DNA from: Oscillatoria acuminata PCC 6304
GTDB taxonomy: Bacteria; Cyanobacteriota; Cyanobacteriia; Cyanobacteriales; Laspinemataceae
Reading direction: 5' to 3'
Assembly (NCBI RefSeq): GCF_000317105.1
Contig: NC_019693.1
Span: 7,625,444-7,689,443 of the forward strand
DNA length: 64,000 nucleotides
The notes beneath the pieces are model-generated. The model was not told the DNA's origin. It saw only the letters and a list, made by a program, of their open reading frames with translations, and searched no databases. The stretch's first letter is position 1. The number at the start of each line of letters is the position of its first letter. Positions 46,251-53,479 of this stretch are shown here, one piece after another. The position numbers and the translations under genes were made by a program.

Positions 46251-48845
46251 ATGATCCTCAAGGTTAACCCATTAAAGAAAAGGATTAGAGGAGGTAAAAA
46301 AGAAGTGACGACCGATATTACCACAAAAGAAGTCCGAGCGCAGATCGAAGCCATAAAAATTAAAGTTGAACGCAACGGCCATTTGACCCCGATCGCCCAG
46401 ATTGCACCCGTCGAGGTAGAGGGTACTAAAATTGAGTACGCCACCTTCCTCGGCAGCGATCGCTTCACGGAGTTAAACCCCCAAATCGGCGATACCCTCC
46501 TGCTGTGTCATGGAGGAACCGATAAAATGGCGGAAGTGGTCGGGGTGATCGCAGAAGAACGCTCTTCCGGCAGTCAACCCTTTAAAATGCCCACCCACTG
46601 CCCAGAATGCGGATCCCCGGTCATCCGGACCAGCGATGATGAGATCAGTTGCCTTAATTCCTCCTGTGCTCCCATTCTTCCCTACAGCCTGCTCAATTGG
46701 GCCAGTCGAGATGCAATGGAAATTAGCGGATTGGGAGAAAAACTGGCCTACCAATTGATTGAACATGGACTGGTTAAATCCATTGCCGACTTGTACGAAC
46801 TCAATGCTGACCAACTGATCACCCTGGAACGGATGGGGAAAAAATCGGCGAAAAACCTGCTCAAGGCGATCGCTAAATCCAAATCCCTCCCTTGGTCCAG
46901 AGTCCTCGCCAGTTTGGGTATCCGCCACGTCGGTCGTGCCACGGCGCAGATGCTCACCCAGGAATTTGCTACGGTCGGAAACCTCGCCAAAGCTGAAATC
47001 ACCGAACTAGAGGCTATTGAGCGCATCAGTCCGGAAATCGCCCAGTCTGTCTATCACTGGTTCCGAATTCAAGCTAATCAAACCTTAATTGAGCGCTTAT
47101 CCGCTGCTGGATTGCAACTGCCCTCGGTGGCATTACCCGAGATCCTCGATGTCCCCGTCGCCCCAGAAACCGCGACCCAGCAGGTCCAACCCTCCCCTGC
47201 ACCCCTGGACAAAGAACCTGTTCCCATGCCTGCTCCTTCTACCTCAAAAACCCCCTCTCATGCAGAGTCCCCATTGGATGCCTCGGCTCAAGAATTACAA
47301 ACCGCCACTGAACGCAACGCTCAATTACAATCAGAGTTAGAGCAAGCTACTCAGCATTCGGGTCAATTGCGATCGGAGTTAGAGGAAATTCGGACCACCC
47401 TAGAACGGGCCGAACAACAAACTGCACAACTCCAATCGGAATTAGCGGAAAGTCGGCAGCAGTTGACACAGGCGAATCAATCTGAATCTCTGGAATCGGA
47501 ACTAGCTCAAAAGAACACCCAACTCACCCAAGCTCAGGAGCAAACGGCTCAATTAAATGCTCAGTTACAGGAAATTCAGTCCGCGTTAGCAGCATCTACT
47601 CGCCAAACTGAAGAACTCCAAACTGAGTTAGAGCAATCAAAACAGCATTCAGGGGAATTAGACTCTCAACTGAATCAGTTACGAACTGAGTTAGAGCAAT
47701 CAAAACAGCATTCAGGGGAATTAGACTCTCAACTGACTCAGTTACGCACGGAGTTAGAGCAATCAAAACAGCATTCGGGAGAATTAGACTCTCAACTGAC
47801 TCAGTTACGCACGGAGTTAGAGCAATCAAAACAGCATTCGGGGGAACTAGACTCTCAACTGACTCAGGTGCGAACTGAGTTAGAGCAATCAAAACAGCAT
47901 TCGGGAGAATTAGACTCTCAACTGACTCAGGTGCGAACTGAGTTAGAGCAATCAAAACAGCATTCGGAAGAATTAGACTCTCAACTGACTCAGTTACGCA
48001 CGGAGTTAGAGCAATCAAAACAGCATTCGGGAGAATTAGACTCTCAACTGACTCAGGTGCGAACTGAGTTAGAGCAATCAAAACAGCATTCAGGGGAACT
48101 AGACTCTCAACTGACTGAGGTGCGAACTGAGTTAGAGCAATCAAAACAGCATTCAGGAGAATTAGATTCTCAACTGACTCAAGTGCGAACTGAGTTAGAG
48201 CAATCAAAACAGCATTCAGGAGAATTAGATTCTCAACTGACTCAGGTGCGAACTGAGTTAGAGCAATCAAAACAGCATTCAGGGGAACTAGACTCTCAAC
48301 TGACTGAGGTGCGATCGCAGTTAGCGCAAGTGCAACAAGAGCGATCGCAGATTCAATCCCAGTTAGAGGAACGGGGGGAAAGATTACAACAACTCGAAGG
48401 GGAGAAACAGGACTTGCAACAGCAACTCTCTGAAACGCGGACCCAGTTATTGGGAGTGGAAGAGATGCGATCGCACTTGCAAACCGAACTCGCTCAAATC
48501 AAGGCAGAAAACGAGCGCGCACAACAACAGCGATCGGACTTAGAGACTCAGCTTGCCAAATCCCATGCAGCACAGTCCCAACTCCAGGGGGATTTAAACG
48601 AAACCCAAGAAAAATTACAGCGCCTGTTGCACGATCAATCCCACAGCCAATCCCAAGTCACCCAAGCCAACAGCGAGCGATCGGATGTACTATCGCAATT
48701 GGAAGCTGCTAACCAAGCGCGATCGCAGCTAGAATCCCAACTCGCCCTCGTGCGATCGCAAACCCCCCTGTTAAAAACAGGAGTAGTTCTAGCATTCCTC
48801 TTCGGGTCCTTAATTGCCTGGTTCTCAGCCTTAGCCATTTACTAA
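46251..48845 (+). CDS. DNA-ligase-like OB/zinc-finger/HhH protein fused to a repeat coiled coil and C-terminal membrane anchor
   Basis: 864 residues from ATG 46251 (TTG 46200 would add 17). About residues 35-110 match the OB domain of NAD-dependent ligase LigA (KVERNGHLTPIAQIAPVEVEG). A four-cysteine zinc finger follows (CPECGSP, CLNSSC). The LigA HhH array spans about 140-285 (AMEISGLGEKLAYQLIE, LERMGKKSAKNLLKAI, ASLGIRHVGRATA). The adenylation domain with its KxDG lysine and the BRCT domain are absent, so it cannot ligate DNA. A long coiled coil (about 345-835), including eleven 21-residue repeats, and a last hydrophobic helix (TGVVLAFLFGSLIAWFSAL) complete it. The layout suggests a DNA-binding head on a membrane-anchored rod. 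A strong terminator follows. Confidence 0.85.
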   Translation: MILKVNPLKKRIRGGKKEVTTDITTKEVRAQIEAIKIKVERNGHLTPIAQIAPVEVEGTKIEYATFLGSDRFTELNPQIGDTLLLCHGGTDKMAEVVGVIAEERSSGSQPFKMPTHCPECGSPVIRTSDDEISCLNSSCAPILPYSLLNWASRDAMEISGLGEKLAYQLIEHGLVKSIADLYELNADQLITLERMGKKSAKNLLKAIAKSKSLPWSRVLASLGIRHVGRATAQMLTQEFATVGNLAKAEITELEAIERISPEIAQSVYHWFRIQANQTLIERLSAAGLQLPSVALPEILDVPVAPETATQQVQPSPAPLDKEPVPMPAPSTSKTPSHAESPLDASAQELQTATERNAQLQSELEQATQHSGQLRSELEEIRTTLERAEQQTAQLQSELAESRQQLTQANQSESLESELAQKNTQLTQAQEQTAQLNAQLQEIQSALAASTRQTEELQTELEQSKQHSGELDSQLNQLRTELEQSKQHSGELDSQLTQLRTELEQSKQHSGELDSQLTQLRTELEQSKQHSGELDSQLTQVRTELEQSKQHSGELDSQLTQVRTELEQSKQHSEELDSQLTQLRTELEQSKQHSGELDSQLTQVRTELEQSKQHSGELDSQLTEVRTELEQSKQHSGELDSQLTQVRTELEQSKQHSGELDSQLTQVRTELEQSKQHSGELDSQLTEVRSQLAQVQQERSQIQSQLEERGERLQQLEGEKQDLQQQLSETRTQLLGVEEMRSHLQTELAQIKAENERAQQQRSDLETQLAKSHAAQSQLQGDLNETQEKLQRLLHDQSHSQSQVTQANSERSDVLSQLEAANQARSQLESQLALVRSQTPLLKTGVVLAFLFGSLIAWFSALAIY
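47622..48314 (+). repeat. Eleven 63-bp in-frame tandem repeats
   Basis: Each unit encodes TELEQSKQHSGELDSQLTQ plus L/V-R, 21 residues or exactly three heptads. Units differ by few synonymous and conservative changes (Q/E, L/V, one G-to-E in unit 6, one N in unit 1), so the array expanded recently. It lengthens the coiled-coil rod of the 46251-48845 gene without changing its register. Confidence 0.97.
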
Positions 48846-48886
48846 CATTATATCCTTGACCCGAAGTTTAAGGCTAAATGTATAAA

Positions 48887-48924
48887 CAGGGATGGAGCAT
48901 TACTGCTCCATCCCTGTTTTTTTT
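48887..48924 (+). terminator. Strong intrinsic terminator
   Basis: Perfect 13-bp stem CAGGGATGGAGCA/TGCTCCATCCCTG, loop TTAC, eight Ts. It insulates the nitrate cluster from the ligase-like gene. Confidence 0.97.
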
Positions 48925-49098
48925 AGCCACCCCACCCATCGTCACACCGAACCGGGGAAGAGAACGACAGCAAGTCGGGACGTTGAACTAAAAAATGCGC
49001 GGGTTGTACAGAAAAATCAGGGTTTCAGCCCCGATTTGCGCTGGTTATGTGAAAAGTGCATTGTTAACTTGCGTAAAAATCATACTTAGAAATATTTT

Positions 49099-49140
49099 GT
49101 AACTTTAGATACGAACCCCCCTAGTTTATGCGACTAACTT
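49099..49140 (+). promoter_or_regulatory. Canonical NtcA-activated promoter of nirA
   Basis: GTA (49099-49101), N8, TAC (49110-49112), then exactly 22 nt to TAACTT (49135-49140), which fits TAN3T. This is the published consensus for NtcA class II promoters, GTA-N8-TAC-N20-24-TAN3T. Transcription would start near 49147, about 130 nt before nirA. It predicts induction without ammonium and repression with it. Confidence 0.85.
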
Positions 49141-49171
49141 ATAGGGAAATCAAGCGCAAATTAAGGAGGAA

Positions 49172-49234
49172 ATGAATTTCAATAAAAATAAGGTAATCAA
49201 TGATACGGTTTGGACATTCTTACAAATTTGCTAG
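49172..49234 (+). CDS. Possible 20-residue leader peptide of nirA
   Basis: ATG AAT TTC ... TGC TAG, 20 sense codons, with AAGGAGG directly upstream (49163-49169), the strongest Shine-Dalgarno in this region. The product MNFNKNKVINDTVWTFLQIC has no known family. It ends 44 nt before the nirA ATG and lies inside the predicted nirA transcript. It could be a regulatory upstream ORF, or the Shine-Dalgarno could be fortuitous. Confidence 0.4.
   Translation: MNFNKNKVINDTVWTFLQIC
49193..49206 (+). promoter_or_regulatory. Second NtcA-type box
   Basis: GTA-ATCAATGA-TAC, a perfect GTA-N8-TAC site 73 bp before the nirA start. A TAN3T element (TAGGTT, 49232-49237) lies 25 nt downstream, slightly beyond the usual spacing. 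It could be a second promoter or a site where NtcA blocks transcripts from the first promoter. Confidence 0.6.
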
Positions 49235-49278
49235 GTTATTATTTTGATTAACAGGCAACCGATAAAACGAGGTTCTCT

Positions 49279-51159
49279 ATGACGTTAGCCACAGAAAAGG
49301 CCACAACGAGTTTAAATAAATTTGAGAAAATCAAGGCCGAAAAAGATGGACTTGATGTAAAAAATCAGTTAGAAGATTTTGCTCGAATTGGCTGGGAAGC
49401 AATCGATGCAGGCGATCGCGACCACCGGCTCAAATGGCTAGGGGTCTTCTTTCGCCCGGTGACTCCAGGTCAGTTCATGGTGCGGATGCGGATGCCTCAT
49501 GGAGTCATGAATAGTCTGCAAATGCGAGTCTTGGCCGAGATAGTAGAGCGGTATGGAGACGATGGCAATGCAGATATTACGACCCGACAGAATCTCCAAC
49601 TACGGGGCATCAGAATAGAAGATATTCCTGATATTTTTAACCGATTTAAAGCCGCAGGGATGACCTCGGTGCAGTCGGGAATGGATAACGTTAGAAATAT
49701 TACTGGCTCTCCGGTTTCTGGGATTGACAAACATGAGTTAATCGATACTCAAGAGTTAGTCCAAAAGGTCCAAGATATGATTACCAATACCGGAGAGGGT
49801 AATCCTGCTTTTACCAACTTACCGAGGAAATTTAACATTGCGATCGGTGGATGTCCAGACAACTCCATTCATGCCGAAATCAATGATATTGCCTTCGTTC
49901 CGGCTTATAAAAATGGAGAAATTGGCTTTAACGTACTCGTCGGGGGCTTTTTCTCGGCGAAACGCTGTGAAGCGGCGATCCCGCTAAATGTGTGGGTCCC
50001 CCCCAATGATGATGTGGTGGAGTTATGCCGTGCGATTTTAGAAATTTACCGAGATAATGGCCCCCGAGCCAATCGGCAGAAATCTCGTTTAATGTGGCTA
50101 ATCGATGAATGGGGCTTAGAGAAATTCCGGGCCGAAGTCGAGAAAGAGTGTGGAAAACCCCTGGCTGAAGCTGCTGAGAAAGATGAGATTGTTTGGGAAA
50201 AACGGGATCATCTGGGAGTGTTTCCTCAGAAACAAGCGGGCTTAAACTTTGTGGGGTTGAATGTTCCCGTGGGTCGGTTGTTTGCTCCCGATATGTTTGA
50301 GTTGGCTAGACTTGCCGAAGTGTATGGCAATAGTGAGATCCGGCTAACGGTGGAACAAAATGTCATCATTCCGAATATTCCCGATTCGCGGTTAGAGGCA
50401 TTGTTGCAAGAACCGATTTTAGAGAAATTTAGTATTGATCCCGCACCTCTGACGCGATCGCTCGTTTCCTGCACAGGTTCTCAGTTCTGCAACTTTGCCT
50501 TAATTGAAACCAAAAATCGCGCTTTAGCCTTAGTTCAAGAACTGGAAACGGAATTAGAAATCCCCAAAACTGTGCGAATTCACTGGACTGGCTGTCCCAA
50601 CTCCTGCGGACAACCCCAAGTGGCAGAGATTGGCTTGATGGGAACCAAAACCCGCAAAAATGGCAAAACCGTGGAAGGGGTAGACCTCTACATGGGAGGT
50701 AAAGTGGGCAAGGATGCTCATTTAGGTAGCTGTGTTCAAAAAGGCATTCCCTGCGAGGACCTTAAACCTGTATTGCGGCAGTTACTCGTCGAGCAGTTTG
50801 AGGCAAAACTGAAACCCGGGATTACTCAGGCGATTGTAGATACACCTCCGGCATCGGTGGAGTCACCCGAACCCCCAGTCGCGAAAGCCAGTCAACCGGC
50901 AGTTGTTGCCTTTGTCAAGTCCGGCAAAACTATTTCCTGTGACGACTCTGCCCCGATTTTGGAGATTGCTGAACGAGAGGGAATTGAACTCGATAGCAGT
51001 TGCCGGGGTGGAACTTGCGGGACTTGCAAGCAAAAACTGATCAGTGGAGAGGTTCGCTACGAAAATGAACCGCAGGCCCTGAGCGATGGCGATCGCGAGC
51101 AAAAATATATTTTGACCTGTAGCGCCCATCCCGTGGGTCCCGTGGAAATTGATGCCTAA
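49279..51159 (+). CDS. nirA: Ferredoxin-nitrite reductase with fused C-terminal [2Fe-2S] ferredoxin
   Basis: Reduces nitrite to ammonium with six electrons from ferredoxin. Residues 1-515 are the siroheme/4Fe-4S reductase; the four cluster cysteines are C398 and C404 (CTGSQFC) and C439 and C443 (CPNSC). After a Pro/Ala linker, residues about 540-626 form a plant-type ferredoxin with C575, C580, C583 and C614 (C-x4-C-x2-C-x30-C). The domain would supply electrons directly. A comparable C-terminal extension is known in Plectonema boryanum nirA. First gene of the nitrate cluster; NtcA sites lie upstream. AACGAGG (49267-49273) may serve as a weak ribosome-binding site. Confidence 0.96.
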   Translation: MTLATEKATTSLNKFEKIKAEKDGLDVKNQLEDFARIGWEAIDAGDRDHRLKWLGVFFRPVTPGQFMVRMRMPHGVMNSLQMRVLAEIVERYGDDGNADITTRQNLQLRGIRIEDIPDIFNRFKAAGMTSVQSGMDNVRNITGSPVSGIDKHELIDTQELVQKVQDMITNTGEGNPAFTNLPRKFNIAIGGCPDNSIHAEINDIAFVPAYKNGEIGFNVLVGGFFSAKRCEAAIPLNVWVPPNDDVVELCRAILEIYRDNGPRANRQKSRLMWLIDEWGLEKFRAEVEKECGKPLAEAAEKDEIVWEKRDHLGVFPQKQAGLNFVGLNVPVGRLFAPDMFELARLAEVYGNSEIRLTVEQNVIIPNIPDSRLEALLQEPILEKFSIDPAPLTRSLVSCTGSQFCNFALIETKNRALALVQELETELEIPKTVRIHWTGCPNSCGQPQVAEIGLMGTKTRKNGKTVEGVDLYMGGKVGKDAHLGSCVQKGIPCEDLKPVLRQLLVEQFEAKLKPGITQAIVDTPPASVESPEPPVAKASQPAVVAFVKSGKTISCDDSAPILEIAEREGIELDSSCRGGTCGTCKQKLISGEVRYENEPQALSDGDREQKYILTCSAHPVGPVEIDA

Positions 51160-51242
51160 CCGAGGCAGTTGTCAAGAAATTCTGACTTAACCCCATCACG
51201 TTCTGTCAATCCGCAAATTTATCTCAACAGGAGTAACGATCC

Positions 51243-51920
51243 ATGTCTTCTCAAGAATTAGCGTCCAAACCCACGAACTCTGTTTCTTCTGGTCCTGAAG
51301 CCGATGAGACCCCCAAAGCCTCCAATTCCTTAGCCCTGCAACTCATCTGTGCAGTAGGTGTTCTCGGGTTTTCCGGATATATGTTCAGTACCTGGCATCA
51401 AACCCTAGCCCAGCATAGTCTCGCCCAGCAAGCTCAAGCCGAAACACCCGTGGTGGAGGAAGCTCCAGCAATGGCTCCTGTGGAGGCTGAAGTGCCCCCC
51501 TCGGTGACTCAACCGGAAATGACCGCAACCACTGCCCCTATCACCCCAGAAGTTGCCGCCACGGTCCCTGCTGCTGTCCCTATGGTCACGGAACCCACAA
51601 CGACCCCGGCGATTACGGATCCAACAACCTTGACGACCCTGGGTCAAAAGCTTTACGAGCAAATTGATGGCAGTTGGAAGAGTTATCCCACCTTTACCAG
51701 CAATTTAGTCTATCAAGTCCAGGTGCAACGGGATGGGGCGATCGCCGGGTACGACTCCCTCAACAAACCCGCTCAAGATTACCTCGGGGAAACCCCACTG
51801 CCGGAATTGACTTCGGCAAACGCTGCCCTAACGGAAAGCTCAACCCAGCCCCAGGCTAAGTTTCTAGTCTTGCTCATGCCTAGCGGGACCTTAGAAATCA
51901 GTCCTTGGGTGGGGAACTAG
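51243..51920 (+). CDS. TonB/TolA-shaped membrane protein X of the nitrate cluster
   Basis: 225 residues of unknown function. One transmembrane helix near residues 30-48 (SLALQLICAVGVLGFSGYM), then a Pro/Ala/Thr/Glu spacer (about 60-130), then a C-terminal globular part (TLGQKLYEQIDGSWKSYPTFTSNLVYQVQVQRDGAIAGYDSLN) that matches the paralogue at 52142-53125. Helix-spacer-small alpha/beta domain is the architecture of TonB and TolA; the C-terminal pattern (helix, W, beta hairpin with DG) is compatible. It sits 84 nt after nirA with AACAGGAG before the ATG and is probably co-transcribed. No ExbB/ExbD gene is in the window. Confidence 0.7.
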   Translation: MSSQELASKPTNSVSSGPEADETPKASNSLALQLICAVGVLGFSGYMFSTWHQTLAQHSLAQQAQAETPVVEEAPAMAPVEAEVPPSVTQPEMTATTAPITPEVAATVPAAVPMVTEPTTTPAITDPTTLTTLGQKLYEQIDGSWKSYPTFTSNLVYQVQVQRDGAIAGYDSLNKPAQDYLGETPLPELTSANAALTESSTQPQAKFLVLLMPSGTLEISPWVGN

Positions 51921-51994
51921 GACGGATCCCCCTCCAGCCATCCTGAGCAGACAACCCCCGAAAAAGACTAAAGGGTAAACCCAATTGTTCGAGA

Positions 51995-52022
51995 TTGACC
52001 GTTTTTTAAACTCAGTTATGCT
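51995..52022 (+). promoter_or_regulatory. Candidate promoter of the second TonB-like gene
   Basis: TTGACC (51995-52000), 16 nt, TATGCT (52017-52022). It lies about 120 nt before the 52142 start in a 221-nt spacer, longer than the others around it, which suggests an internal promoter. Confidence 0.4.
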
Positions 52023-52141
52023 ACTTGTACCGTCAAGACTAGGGCAATATTGATAGATTACAGTCGGAAACTCTATACTTGACTTTCTGAACCCATTTAT
52101 CAAGAATTGCTCCGTTGGGGCAACTACAATGAGGACTGACT

Positions 52142-53125
52142 ATGAGTTTTAACGAATTTTCTTCCGAACCCAAACGCCATATTCCCACCGATGCCATCAT
52201 CGTTTTAGGCGCAACCCTTTCAGTTTTTCTCCTCGGGGGCATACTGCACCTGCTTTCCGGAGGCGCTCGGGCTCAGGAAGAACCGGCACCCATGACCATG
52301 ACGGAAGAATCCCTGGTGGTGGAAAGCGTCACCCCTCGCCCCGAGACTGAAACTCAGCTCGAAACCCGGGTGGACGAAACGCGCATTATTACCCAAGCGC
52401 CTCCCGTGACTCAGGAGCAGCCTGGGGCCGTTCAAACCCCTCCAGCAGGGATGAATAATGAGCCCTTTGTAGGGAGTGCTCCTCCGGTGGTGCAACAGCC
52501 CCCGGTGGTCACGGAGCAGCCTGCTGTTCCCCCGACGACTCCGGACCCGACCCTGGGTGAGGCTCCTCCTGCGGTAACGCCTTCCCCGGACCCGACCCTG
52601 GGTGAGGCTCCGGCCCCGACCCTGGGTGAGGCCCCGACTCTGGATGAGGCTCCGGCCCCGACCCTGGGTGAGGCTCCGCCCGCGACCCTGGGTGAGGCTC
52701 CAGGGATGATGGGGGAATCCCCAGACATGATGGGTGAGGCTCCAGGGATGACGGGGGAATCCCCGGACATGATGGGTGAGGCTCCCGCAGCCACAGCACA
52801 ACCCCAAGCGATCGCCGATCCAGCCGTCATTGAGACTTTGAATCAAAGTCTTTATGAGCAAATCGATAGCAACTGGAGGACTATTCCGACCTTTACTCAA
52901 GATTTAGCCTATCGCGTCCAAATCAACGAACAAGGGGAAATCGTATCCTATGAGCCAGTTAATCCCGTGGCTCAACAATATACCGCCGAGACTCCACTCC
53001 CGAACTTGAGTGAGGCTCCCCCAGCAGGAAGCGCCACCGCGCAACCTCTGGCGAACTTCCGCGTTGTCTTTACCCCCGATGGCCAACTCCAGGTTAATCC
53101 CTGGCAAAATGACATTCCCCAGTAA
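52142..53125 (+). CDS. TonB/TolA-shaped membrane protein Y of the nitrate cluster
   Basis: 327 residues; paralogue of the previous gene. Transmembrane helix about 18-40 (DAIIVLGATLSVFLLGGILHLL), then a long extracytoplasmic Pro-rich spacer with PTLGEAP and MMGESP repeats (52546-52790), then the shared domain LNQSLYEQIDSNWRTIPTFTQDLAYRVQINEQGEIVSYEPVN and the closing FRVVFTPDGQLQVNPW. The two C-terminal domains line up along their length (YEQIDxxW, PTF, LxYxVQ, LPNL/LPEL, NPW/SPW). It lies between nirA and nrtP, so a link to nitrate or nitrite use is likely but undefined. Confidence 0.7.
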   Translation: MSFNEFSSEPKRHIPTDAIIVLGATLSVFLLGGILHLLSGGARAQEEPAPMTMTEESLVVESVTPRPETETQLETRVDETRIITQAPPVTQEQPGAVQTPPAGMNNEPFVGSAPPVVQQPPVVTEQPAVPPTTPDPTLGEAPPAVTPSPDPTLGEAPAPTLGEAPTLDEAPAPTLGEAPPATLGEAPGMMGESPDMMGEAPGMTGESPDMMGEAPAATAQPQAIADPAVIETLNQSLYEQIDSNWRTIPTFTQDLAYRVQINEQGEIVSYEPVNPVAQQYTAETPLPNLSEAPPAGSATAQPLANFRVVFTPDGQLQVNPWQNDIPQ

Positions 53126-53479
53126 CAACAACGCTTAAAGTAATGGGATAATGATGGCTGGTGATCACAACGGTATGTGGGCTATATATTATATAGCTAC
53201 CCCTCTTCCCCCGATGACAATCGGAGAAGAGGGGAAACTACCAGCCGCCAAGGATCGATAGGAAACTCAACCCCTTCACGAACGGATTTCTGGACAACTG
53301 CCTGCGGTAGCTAAACAAAGTGAGCTTCGGGTGCGATCGCATCACATCCAAACCCTTCCACCAACACTGCGGCTAATGACAAGGCGAGGCGAGGGAGAAC
53401 GCTGAACCTGTGACGACTAGCCCAGTCAACAAGATTTATCAACATTCCTAAACACATACTTCAACCCAGTAGAGGAATC
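53126..53479. other. Spacer before nrtP with structured segment
   Basis: 354 nt. Includes GCTATATATTATATAGC (palindrome near 53181-53197) and a larger hairpin CCCCTCTT...AAGAGGGG with inner CCGAT-GACA-ATCGG (53200-53234). No T-run follows, so it may attenuate or stabilise rather than terminate. No NtcA consensus was found here. Confidence 0.5.

Larger units (their letters stand above)
48846..49278 (+). promoter_or_regulatory. nirA upstream region
   Basis: 433 nt holding the terminator of the preceding gene (48887-48924), a canonical NtcA-dependent promoter (49099-49140), a second NtcA-type box (49193-49206) and a 20-codon leader ORF with a strong Shine-Dalgarno (49172-49234). The rest shows no feature. 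Confidence 0.75.

Noticed and set aside
47596..48270. 224-residue minus-strand open frame antisense to the 63-bp repeats
   Set aside because: It exists only because the repeat period is a multiple of three; its product is a monotonous repeat (ALTQFAPESVE) and it has no start signal.
46251..48845. Calling this gene NAD-dependent DNA ligase
   Set aside because: Only OB, zinc finger and HhH are present; the adenylation domain with KxDG is missing.
52220..52900. Long minus-strand frames opposite the PTLGEAP repeats
   Set aside because: Produced by GC-rich tandem codons of the plus-strand gene; Arg/Gly-rich with no family.
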